From contig JAPXFY010000021.1 of the NCBI GenBank assembly GCA_030674185.1, positions 74,400,669 through 74,464,668 on the forward strand: a stretch of 64,000 nt of DNA. Direction: 5' to 3'. This document shows positions 47,336 through 59,034 of this stretch, piece by piece. This DNA is from Monoplex corrugatus (lineage: Eukaryota > Mollusca > Gastropoda > Littorinimorpha > Ranellidae). A model generated the notes under the pieces. It saw only the letters and a program-made list of their open reading frames with translations. It was not told where the DNA came from and made no database searches. The translations under genes were made by a program, and so were the position numbers. Every line of letters begins with the position of its first letter. The first letter of the stretch is position 1.

Positions 47336-50300
47336 TGGCTATAAATGGGGAGAAAGAATAAAAGCAATAAAAGCAATAAAAGCAAGAATAAAAGCAATGG
47401 AAAATTATAGAGAGCATAGCATATACAATTATATATTATAACCATGTGATTCCCCTCCGAGCGGAGACAGGCTGCAGAGGGGGGAGGGGGGGGGGGTTGA
47501 GTGAGGTTAGGATTTTATGCAGAGGAGAAAAGGTGGGTTTTGAGAGCGGACTTGAAGGAGACAAAAGTAGGTTGCTGACGGACTGAGAGAGGAAGTTTGT
47601 TCCAGGAGAGTGGACCAGAAACAGAGAAGGCTCGTGGACCATAGGTATTGAGCTTAGTGCGTGGAAAGCGAAAAGTCAGAGGATCGGAGGCAGAGCGGAG
47701 GGTACGTGAGGGAACATAGATCTCAAGTAGGCTTGACAGGTAATCGGGGGCTGCGTTATTGAGGCTTTTGTAGCACATGGTATCTAGTTTGTATTGTATG
47801 CGCTTTGATACAGGGACCCAGTGAAGTTGTGCCAGGAGAGGAGATATGTGGTCAGCTTTTTTCTTTTTGAGTACAAGGCGTACAGCATTGTTTTGAATGC
47901 GCTGTAGGATGTGAATGGTGGAGGCAGGAAGACCAGACAGGAGTGAATTGCAATAGTCAATGAAGGAGAGAACGAGTTTTGCAGTTGTTTCGACAGAGAG
48001 ATACTTCCTGATCAGTCTTATACGATGGAGATGATAGTAGCAAGATCTGGTAGTTTGAGAAACAAAGTTGTTCATGGAGAGGGTAGAGTCAATGCAGACA
48101 CCAAGGTTTTTAGCTGAATCAGAAATTGGGACTGATGTGTTACATAATGGGAGAGAAAGAGGAGGCAGCTGAGAAAGTTTCTGACGGGTGCCAATGAGGA
48201 TAGCTTCTGTCTTGTCGTCATTAAGCTGAAGTTTATTGTGTGTCATCCAGTTCTTAATGTCCGAGTAACACTCAGTGATGCGAGTCAACAGGCGCTGTAT
48301 ATTATCAGGTGAGTCACTGTCTTGAAGTTGGGTGTCATCAGCATAGAAGTGGTGTTTTATAGAGTGGGAGTTGATGATGGTGGACAGGGGGGAGGTGTAA
48401 AGAGTGAAAAGAACAGGGCCAAGGACAGATCCTTGTGGAACACCACAGGTCAGGTATGCAGGTTGAGAGTAAGTGCCATTGATGAGAACAGTTTGTTTTC
48501 TGTTTGATAGGTATGAAGTGAACCAGGACAGAGCAATGTCAGAGATGCCAAAAGTATGATGAAGTCTAGAAAGGAGAATACCATGATCAATGGTGTCAAA
48601 GGCTGCAGACAGATCAAGGAGTGTGAGGAGAGAGACTTTGCCAGTATCAGTTGCAAGGAGGAGATTGTTGAGAATGTGTAGTAGGGCAGTTTCAGTGCTA
48701 TGGCACTGGCGGTAGGCTGACTGGAAAGGATTGAGGAGATTGTTGGCAGACAGGTGAGAGTTTTTCAAGGAGTTTCGACAAGAAAGAGAGATTAGAGATA
48801 GGCCGATAATTTTTCAGTTCATTTGGGTCTAAATTGTGTTTCTTGAGGAGAGGGTGAACAATAGCAGACTTGAAAGAATCTGGGACAGTTCCAGTTTGAA
48901 GAGAAGTGTTGATGATGTCAGTGATGAATGGGAGGAGAGTAGGGAGACAGTCGGAGTAGAGAGAACCTGGAAAGGGATCCAGTTCGCAGGTTTTGAACCA
49001 CATGGATCTGATTGTGTTGAAAATTTCTTCTTGTGAGACTGGGGTAAAAGTAGTAAGAGGTGTGCCAGAGAAGGAAGGGTCAGGTGGGCATGGTTGACAG
49101 GGTGTCCTGTCAAGCCTGTCACGAAGAGTTTGTATTTTGGTGGTGAAATACTTGGAGAATACAGATGGGAGTTCTTCATTTGTATGTTTTGTTGGGAGAG
49201 GTAAATCTTTTCGTGTGCCAAGGAGATGATTCGTGGTTGTAAAGAGTTCTTTTGAAGAAGAGGCATTCAGGATTTTGGTTTGGAAATAGCTTGTTTTTGC
49301 TGATGCAATGAGGGTGGATACTTTTGTTTTAGAGGCTTCGAAAAGTTGCCTGTGTACAGTGAGTTTGGATTTGCGCCAACGGCGCTCTGCTCTGCGGCGG
49401 GCACGTTTTGCACAGGCAATCTCATGAGTGAGCCAGGGGGTAGGGGGGCGGTCAGGTAAAAGACGGGTTGTGGCTGGAGCAGGAGTGTCCAGAAGATGGT
49501 GGAGAGTAGTATAGAATTCATCGGCAAGGTTATGTGACTTTTCAGAATGGAGACGGGAGGCATCAGATGAAAATGTGGAGAGGTCGATAGATTTGAGATT
49601 GCGTCGAGTCACTGTGCGCATGGTACGGGAAGGAGGAGAAATGTCGAGAGAACAGAGAATTGCAGAGTGGTCAGATGGAAGGGCTGAAGTTAGACGGGTA
49701 GAAAGAACTAAGCAGTTGTCAGTAGCTGAATTGTGGTGATCACGAGAAATGATCCAGTCAAGAATGTGACCTTTTTGATGGGTTGGTTCAGAAATGTGTT
49801 GAGTCATATTGTGATTGGACAGAGAGTTGATGATATGTCTTGTGTCATAACGGTGAGTGTTGTCATAGTGGACATTGATGTCACCTAGAATGATGAGATT
49901 TCCAGGTAAGAGGCAGTAGTGGTCATGCAATTGGTCAAAGTCAGACAGAAACGTGGATGTGGTGAGTTTGTTGGCAGAGCTAGGTGGGGGTCGATAGACA
50001 CAGGAGAAGGTGATGGGGTGAGGGTTGGATTGGAAGGATACTTCAACGTGCTCGAAAGAAGGATGGGAGAAAGGCAGAGACTGCGAGAAAGATAGGCAGG
50101 AATGGAGTGAGTCCTTGTAGAGGATGGCGATACCGCCACCTCGGGATGAGCGATGGAAAGAAGCAAGCCTGTAACCACTCGGAGTGAGGCTAGCATGTAT
50201 AGGTTCGTGACCAGGGGGTTAAGCCATGTCTCTGTGATAAAAGCAATGTCAACACGTTCATCTGCGATAAAATCGGCAATGACTTTGGCTTTGCCATCCT

Positions 50301-50384
50301 TGCATGTTGACTGAGCATTAAAAAGGCATAATTTTAGTTTATCACAGTCATATGGTGGTGGCCGGGGTGGCGTATCATACACTA
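47160..50384 (-). mobile_element. CR1/L2-like non-LTR retrotransposon, nearly complete EN-RT
   Basis: On the minus strand an apurinic-type endonuclease comes first: LCLFNAQSTCKDGKAKVIAD, ITETWL, LGDINVHYD and LPSDHSAI carry its catalytic signatures. Then RT: LKNYRPISNLSFLSKLLEKL near 48800, LLDLSAAFDTIDHGILLSRL near 48570-48630, GVPQGSVLGPVLFTLY near 48420-48460, FYADDTQLQD near 48310-48345. The C-terminal region runs to a stop at 47515. Only a few frame shifts (near 48760, 49900 and 50190) separate it from an intact frame. The 3' end has gcgctatataaatattgtaa and then a (tta)n tail at 47157-47175. A CA tract (about 47235-47332) and a G run (about 47480-47498) lie in its 3' UTR. Confidence 0.9.
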
Positions 50385-52360
50385 TTGTTGTGTCCAAATT
50401 GTGCAGTAGATATGTGTGTATCATACACTATTGTTGTGTCCAAATTGTGCAGTAGATATGTGTATCATACACTATTGTTGTGTCCAAATTGTGCAGTAGA
50501 TATGTGTATCATACACTATTGTTGTGTCCACATTGTGCAGTAGTTATGTGTATCATACACTTTGTTGTGTCCACATTGTGCAGTAGTATATATATATGTG
50601 TATCATACACTATTGTTGTGTCCACATTGTGCAGTAGTATATATATATGTGTATCATACACTATTGTTGTGTCCACATTGTGCAGTAGTATATATATAGT
50701 GTATCATACACTATTGTTGTGTCCACATTGTGCAGTAGTTATGTGTATCATACACTATTGTTGTGTCCACATTGTGCAGTAGATATGTGTATCATACACT
50801 ATTGTTGTGACCACATTGTGCAGTAGATATGTGTATCATACACTATTGTTGTGACCACATTGTGCAGTAGATATGTGTATCATACACTATTGTTGTGTCC
50901 ACATTGTGCAGTAGTATATATATATGTGTATCATACACTATTGTTGTGTCCACATTGTGCAGTAGATATGTGTATCATACACTATTGTTGTGACCACATT
51001 GTGCAGTAGATATGTGTATCATACACTATTGTTGTGTCCAAATTGTGCAGTAGATATGTGTATCATACACTATTGTTGTGTCCACATTGTGCAGTAGTTA
51101 TGTGTATCATACACTATTGTTGTGACCACATTGTGCAGTAGTTATGTGTATCATACACTATTGTTGTGACCACATTGTGCAGTAGATATGTGTATCATAC
51201 ACTATTGTTGTGTCCACATTGTGCAGTAGTTATGTGTATCATACACTATTGTTGTGACCACATTGTGCAGTAGATATGTGTATCATACACTATTGTTGTG
51301 ACCACATTGTGCAGTAGATATGTGTATCATACACTATTGTTGTGTCCACATTGTGCAGTAGTTATGTGTATCATACACTATTGTTGTGTCCACATTGTGC
51401 AGTAGATATGTGTATCATACATTTTTGTTGTGTCCACATTGTGCAGTAGTTATGTGTATCATACACTATTGTTGTGTCCACATTGTGCAGTAGTATATAT
51501 ATATGTGTATCATACACTATTGTTGTGTCCACATTGTGCAGTAGTTATATATATGTGTATCATACACTATTGTTGTGTCCACATTGTGCAGTAGATATGT
51601 GTATCATACACTATTGTTGTGTCCACATTGTGCAGTAGTATATATATATGTGTATCATACACTATTGTGTCCACATTGTGCAGTAGTTATGTGTATCATA
51701 CACTATTGTTGTGACCACATTGTGCAGTAGTTATGTGTATCATACACTATTGTTGTGACCACATTGTGCAGTAGATATGTGTATCATACACTATTGTTGT
51801 GACCACATTGTGCAGTAGATATGTGTATCATACACTATTGTTGTGACCACATTGTGCAGTAGATATGTGTATCATACACTATTGTTGTGACCACATTGTG
51901 CAGTAGTTATGTGTATCATACACTTTTGTTGTGTCCACATTGTGCAGTAGTTATGTGTATCATACACTATTGTTGTGACCACATTGTGCAGTAGATATGT
52001 GTATCATACATTTTTGTTGTGTCCACATTGTGCAGTAGTTATGTGTATCATACACTATTGTGTCCACATTGTGCAGTAGTTATGTGTATCATACACTTTT
52101 GTGTGTCCACATTGTGCAGTAGTTATGTGTATCATACACTATTGTTGTGACCACATTGTGCAGTAGATATGTGTATCATACATTTTTGTTGTGTCCACAT
52201 TGTGCAGTAGTTATGTGTATCATACACTATTGTGTCCACATTGTGCAGTAGATATGTGTATCATACACTATTGTGTCCACATTGTGCAGGAGTTATGTGT
52301 ATCATACACTATTGTGTCCACATTGTGCAGTAGATATGTGTATCATACATTTTTGTTGCT
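50371..52360. repeat. 44-bp minisatellite, about 45 units
   Basis: The unit contains gtatcatacactattgttgt, gtccacattgtgcagtagat and atgt. Variants have gaccac for gtccac, or a (ta)n extension in the last part (tatatatata). The array starts at the 5' end of the CR1/L2-like LINE. Confidence 0.95.
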
Positions 52361-52389
52361 GCACAGTCTGCATACGCTTGTCTGCAGCA

Positions 52390-53573
52390 GGTATGTATGC
52401 TGGGTGTTGTCATAAACCATTATGTATGCTGGGTGTTGTCATAAACCATTATGTATGCTGGGTGTTTATGTATGCTGGGTGTTTATGTATGCTGGGTGTT
52501 GTCATAAACCATTATGTATGCTGGGTGTTGTCATAAACCATTATGTATGCTGGGTGTTGTCATAACCATTATGTATGTATGCTGGGTATTGTCATAAACC
52601 ATTATGTATGCTGGGTGTTGTCATAAACCATTATGTATGCTGGGTGTTGTCATAAACCATTATGTATGCTGGGTGTTGTCATAAACCATTATGTATGCTG
52701 GGTGTTGTCATAAACCATTATGTATGCTGGGTGTTGTCATAAACCATTATGTATGCTGGGTGTTGTCATAAACCATTATGTATGCTGGGTGTTGTCATAA
52801 ACCATTATGTATGCTGGGTGTTGTCATAAACCATTATGTATGCTGGGTGTTGTCATAAACCATTATGTATGCTGGGTGTTGTCATAATCATTATGTATGC
52901 TGGGTGTTGTCATAAACCATTATGTATGTATGCTGGGTATTGTCATAAACCATCAGGTATGTATGCTGGGTGTTGTCATAAACCATCAGGTATGTATGCT
53001 GGGTGTTGTCATAAACCATTAGGCATGTATGCTGGGTGTTGTCATAACCATTATGTATGTATGCTGGGTATTGTCATAAACCATCAGGTATGTATGCTGG
53101 GTGTTGTCATAAACCATTATGTATGCTGGGTGTTGTCATAAACCATTATGTATGCTGGGTGTTGTCATAAACCATTATGTATGCTGGGTGTTGTCATAAA
53201 CCATTAGGTACGTACATGTATGCTGGGTGTTTTCATAAACCATTAGGTAGGCCTATGTATGCTGAGTGTTGTCATAAACCATTAGGTATGTATGCTGGGT
53301 GTTTTCATAAACCATTAGGTAGGCCTATGTATGCTGGGTGTTGTCATAAACCATTAGGTATGTATGCTGGGTGTTTTCATAAACCATTAGGTAGGCCTAT
53401 GTATGCTGGGTGTTGTCATAAACCATTAGGTATGTATGCTGGGTGTTTACATAAACCATTAGGTACGCCTATGTATGCTGGGTGTTTACATAAACCATCA
53501 GGTATGTATGCTGGTGTTTACATAAACCATTAGGTAGGCCTATGTATGCTGGGTGTTTTCATAAACCATCCAG
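52390..53573. repeat. 29-bp minisatellite with longer variants, about 38 units
   Basis: The unit contains atgtatgctgggtgttgtca and taaaccatt. From about 52910 units lengthen to 33-37 bp by added aggtatgt or aggtaggcct. It follows the 44-bp array with about 30 bp between. Confidence 0.95.
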
Positions 53574-53613
53574 CACTGTCACGACTTACAGGCTCTTTAA
53601 CCCTTTCATTCCC

Positions 53614-53805
53614 GCATCCTGTCCACTACCATCCTGTCCACTACCATCATGTCCACTACCATCATGTCCACTACCATCATGTCCACTACCATCATGTCCA
53701 CTACCATCATGTCCACTACCATTCTGTCCACTACCATCCTGTCCACTACCATCATGTCCACTACCATCATGTCCACTACCATCATCTCCACTACCACTAC
53801 CACTT
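53614..53805. repeat. 15-bp satellite, left block
   Basis: Units of ccatcatgtccacta with ccatcctgtccacta variants, 13 or so copies, ending in two shorter cca steps before the CR1 fragment. Confidence 0.95.
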
Positions 53806-54296
53806 ACTGGCTGCCCCCAAACACTCTTATCCAAATTGCAAAAAGTTCAAAATAACGCTGCTCGCCTTTTACGGAAATGCCCAAGGTCAACTCATGTTTC
53901 CCCTCTGCTTCGAACTCTACACTGGCTTCCTGTTCGAAAGCGTATTGACTATAAACTTTCCCTCCTATGCCATAAGTCTCTGGCTGGTCTAGCTCCCCCT
54001 ATCTTTCTGATCTCCTGACTGTTTACATTCCCTCCAGAGAGCTACGCTCTTCTACTGATGCCCACCTACTTAGAATCCCACGCTTCCGCAACAAAACTCT
54101 TGGTGAACGTGCTTTTTCTTATCAGGCCCCCTCTATTTGGAACAAACTTCCCTTTCCTCTCCGCTCTACCTGTACCCTTTCTTCGTTTTAAGTCCAGTCT
54201 AAAAACCACTCTTTTTAAATCCTAGCCTGTAGTTCTGTACTCTTACTTCAGCTGCCACCTTGAAATCTGTGCCCGCGCGCGTGTGTGTGTGTGTGC

Positions 54297-54329
<33 letters not shown>

Positions 54330-54335
54330 GTGTGT

Positions 54336-54421
<86 letters not shown>

Positions 54422-54507
54422 CGTGTGCGTGTGTTGTGTGTGCGTGTGTGTGTGTGTTTACTGTAAGCGCTTAGGGCTTTTTTAGATTAAGTGCCATAAA
54501 TGTTCAC
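53806..54507 (+). pseudogene. CR1/L2-like LINE 3' fragment inserted in the 15-bp satellite
   Basis: It reads KVQNNAARLLRKCPRSTHVS, PLLRTLHWLPVRKRIDYKLS and, after shifts, IPSRELRSSTDAHLL-like and SYQAPSIWNKLPF-like wording: the conserved CR1/L2 C-terminus also seen in the copy at 47.5-47.9 kb. Its 3' UTR holds a GT tract (54277-54458) and gcgcttagggc. Satellite units continue on both sides. Confidence 0.88.
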
Positions 54508-57500
54508 TATTATTACCATCATGTCTACTACCATCATGTCCATCATGTCCACTACCATCATGTCCATCATGTCCACTACCACAACCATCATGTCCACTAC
54601 CATCCTGTCCACTACCACAACCATCATGTCTACTACCATCAAGTCCATCATGTCCACTACCATCATGTCCATCATGTCCACTACCACAACCATCATGTCT
54701 ACTACCATCATGTCCACTACCATCATGTCCACTACCATCATGTCCACTACCATCATGTCCACTACCACTACCATCATGTCTACTACCATCATGTCCACTA
54801 CCATCATGTCACTACCATCATGTCTACTACCACTACCATCGTGTCCACTAGCATCATGTCCACTAGCATCATGTCCACTACCACTACCATCATGTCTACT
54901 ACCATCATGTCCACTACCATCATGTCCACTACCATCATGTCCACTACCACTACCATCATGTCAACTACCATCATGTCCACTTCCATCATGTCCACTACCA
55001 TCATGTCTACTACCATCAGGTCTACTACCATCATGTCCACTACCATCATGTCCACTACCATCATGTCCACTACCATCATGTCCACTACCATCATGTCCAT
55101 ACCATCATGTCCACTACCATCATGTCCACTACCATACTTTGTCACTACCATCATGTCCACTACCATTCATGTCCACTACCATCATGTCCACTACCATATC
55201 CATCATTCACATCATCAGTCCACTACCATCATGTCCTACCTCATGCCACTACCATCATGTCCACTACCATCATGTCCACTACCACTAACCATCATGTCCA
55301 CTACCATCATGTCCACACTACCATCATGTCCACTACCATCATGTCCACTACCATCATGTCCACTACCATCATGTCCACTACAACATCATGTCCACTACCA
55401 TATGTCATACATCATGTCCACTACATCATGTCCCATTACCATCATGTCCACTACCATCATGTCCATCTACTTCATTCTACATCATGTCCTACTACATCAT
55501 GTCCACTACACATGTCCATTACCATCATGTCCTACTCACCTACCTTTATCTCCACTACCTTTCATGTCCACTACCTCTTCACTATGCCATACCATCATGT
55601 CCACTATCCACTACCATATGTCTTCTGACCATCATGTCCACTTCCATCATGTCCACTACCATCATGTCCACTACCTTCATGTCCACTACCATTACCATTG
55701 TCCTACTACATCATGTCCAACATACCATCATGTCTACTCTCATGTCCACATACCATAGCCCTTATCATGTCCTACTTCATGCCTTACATCATGTCCACTA
55801 CCATCATGTCCTTACCTTCTGTCCATCCATTTGTCCTACTTACCATATGTTCCTTCATCATGTCCTACCATCATGTCCTCTACTCATGTCTACCATCATG
55901 TCACTATCCATTCTTGTCCTACTGTTATCTATGTCTATACCATCATGTCACTACCATTCACTTACCATCATGTCCACTACCATCATGTCACTACCATCAT
56001 GTCCACTACCATCATGTCCACTACTACCATCATGTCACTACCATCATGTCCACTACCATCATGTCACTACCATCATGTCCACTACCATCCTCATGTCCAC
56101 TACCATCCATCGTCACTACCATCATGTCCACTACCATCATGTCACTCACTACCATCATGTCCATACCATCATGTCCACTACCATCATGTCCATCTCACTA
56201 CCATCATGTCCACTACCATCATGTCCACTACCATCATGTCCACTACCATCATGTCCACTACCATCAGTCACCATATTCACTACACCATCCACTCCTAACC
56301 ACACATGCACTCTGCTCATCATCATGTCCTCCTCTTCCACACTCCTATCTGTCACTCCATTGTACAATTCATCATCTGTCCACTACTCTGCCTCCACACT
56401 TCCCTCCTCATGTCCACTACCATATCCTACATATTCACTACCATCTGTCATACCTCTGTCCATCATCTGTCACTACCTACCATCATGCTACTACATCATA
56501 TCCTCCATATGTCCATCCATATCATCCACACCATCTGTCCTACCACTCTCTGTCCTCATCTTCACTACCATCATGTCATACTCCAGCTCTACCATCTTCA
56601 CACCTCTCCATCATCATGCATCCTCTGTCATACCTCTGCACTCTCTGTCACTACCATCTGTCCACTACACGTCATCCTCTTCCACTCCATCTGTCACTCA
56701 TCATGCACTCATCATGTCCACTCATCATGTCTCATACCATCGTCATCTCGTCACAACATCACTACCTCATGTCCTCTCGCCATACCTCATGTCACTACCT
56801 CATGCTCATATGTCCTACTCATTCCACACTCATGTCATACCATCTGTCCATCCTCATGTCCACACACAGTACTCCATCTTCCACTACATCATGTCATCCA
56901 TCATTCATCCCAATTCACTACATCTGTCATACATATGTCCACTCCATCTGTCCATACACTCTCACTACCCATCACTCTAGTCCACACCATCCATCTGTCA
57001 TACCATCATCCATCTATGTCACTACCTCTGTCACTCATCATGTCCACTACCATACTCATGTCCACTCCATCTGTCAATCATTCTCATCTGTCACTACTCA
57101 CTACCATCATGTCCACTACCATTGTCCATACATCTGTCATACCACTACCATCATGTCACTACCATCATCCATACCACTACATCTGTCCATACCATCGTCC
57201 ACATCCCATTCATAGTCATACATCATGTCCCTCATCATGTCCACTACCATCATCCACTCACTTACCATATGTCCATACCATCCATCATGTCACTACATCA
57301 TGTCCACAACTCCACTACCATCATGTCCACTACCATCATGTCCACTACCATCATTCACTACCATCATGTCCACTACATCCATCTGTCACTCTATCTGTCA
57401 CTACCATCTGTCCATCCATCATGTCCACTCCTATGTCCACTCCACTACATCATGTCCACTACCATCATGTCCATACCATTATCATCCATCATGTCACACA

Positions 57501-58578
57501 CCTCTGTCCACTACATATGTCCACTACCATCAGTCCCTACCATCTGTCCACTACCATCATCGTCCATACCATCATGTCCACTCACACTCATGTCACTACA
57601 TCATGTCCACTACCATCTGTCCACTACCATATGTCACTACATCATGTCCACTACATCTGTCCTACCATCTGTCCACTACCATCATGTCCACTCCATCTGT
57701 CCTACATGTCCATACCTTCTCATGTCATACCATCATGTCACTACCATACCATCTGTCCACTCCTCATGTCACTACCATCATGTCCACACATCTGTCCATA
57801 CCACTACATCATGTCCACTACCTCCATCCACTACCTCTACACATTCATCCACACCATCATGTCCATACCACTACCTATTCCATACCACTACATCATGTCC
57901 ACTACCATCATTCCACTACATTGTCCCTACCTCATTCCACTACCTCATGTCCACTACCATCATGTCCACTACCATCATGTCCACTACCTCATGTCCACTA
58001 CACATCATACCACTACCATCATGTCCACTACCATCATGTCCACTACCATCATGTCCTCATCTTCCACTACCATCAATGTCCACTACCATCATGTCCACTA
58101 CCATCATGTCCACTACCATCATGTCCACTACCATCATGTCCACTACCATCATGTCCACTACCATCATGTCCACTACCATCAGTCACTACCATCATGTCCA
58201 CTACCATATGTCTACCATCATGTCCACTACCATCATGTCCACTACCATCATGTCCACTACCATCATGTCCACTACCAAGTCCACTACCATCATCTGTCCA
58301 CTACCATCCTGTCCACTACCATCCTGTCCACTACCATCATGTCCACTACCATCATGTCCACTACCATCATGTCCACTACCATCATGTCTACTACCATCAT
58401 GTCCACTACCATCATGTCCACTACCATCATGTCCACTACCATCATGTCCACTACCATCATGGCCACTACCATCATGTCCACTACCACTACCATCATGTCC
58501 ACTACCATCATGTCCACTACCATCATGTCCACTACCATGTCCACTACCATCATGCCCACTACGAACCTGCCCACTACC
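54508..58578. repeat. 15-bp satellite, right block, about 270 units
   Basis: The unit is ccatcatgtccacta, with 9- to 21-bp variants (extra ccacta or missing catgtc). Clean at 54508-55130 and 57940-58578, but between about 55130 and 57940 units are riddled with small deletions. Because 15 is a multiple of three, open frames up to about 790 codons occur in all plus frames; none is a gene. Confidence 0.96.
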
Positions 58579-58769
58579 ATCCTACATTGTCAACCAAGTT
58601 TGCAAAGCAAAACCTTTACCACTGGACGCCCACACCTATACACCAGCTTCTTGATAGGTAGGGTGAGGGAATCAAAGAGTTAAGTTATTGCAGCTGATGG
58701 ACAGGGTAAGGGAGTCAAAGGATTAAGTTTTTGCAGTTGGTGAATAGGGCGCAGGAGTTAAAGGGTTAA

Positions 58770-59034
58770 TTTGAATACTCGATGTCCCGTTTGCATATTC
58801 ACACGAAAGAGATTTAGGGCAGTACCAGGTCAGCACCATGTTGACTGGAAGTACCTATGCAGGATGGAAGGCTGATCTGTTGTGACTGGAAATCCTGTTG
58901 TTAAAGCTGTAGCCTACAACCTCATGCATGGCACACATTCATCACTACCCAGGCTGACTGTTTTCCTATACATATCGTGTCTGTCTGGGTGTGGTTGGTT
59001 GTTACTTCAAGTTCTGTTTTTAAATTGGTGTGTT
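58770..59034. other. Unassigned spacer
   Basis: Nothing recognised between the MITE and the 50-bp array. Confidence 0.35.

Larger units (their letters stand above)
53597..58769. mobile_element. TTAA MITE inflated by a satellite and a CR1 insertion
   Basis: Outer borders are TTAA at 53597-53600 and 58766-58769 with CCCTTT...AAAGGG ends, as in the 190-bp copy at 12124. The left 20 bp or so run into the satellite after gcatcctgtccac; the right part resumes at about 58578 with cattgtcaaccaagtttgca, aagcaaaa, then the two gataggg-type inverted-repeat arms. So the 15-bp array replaced or grew from the internal caccagcatcctgt segment. Confidence 0.78.

Noticed and set aside
54500..58683. Very long open frames (up to about 790 codons) rich in Ser, Thr, Pro, His, Met
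   Set aside because: They are translations of the 15-bp satellite, whose unit length is a multiple of three, so several frames stay open at once. No codon bias or domain is seen.
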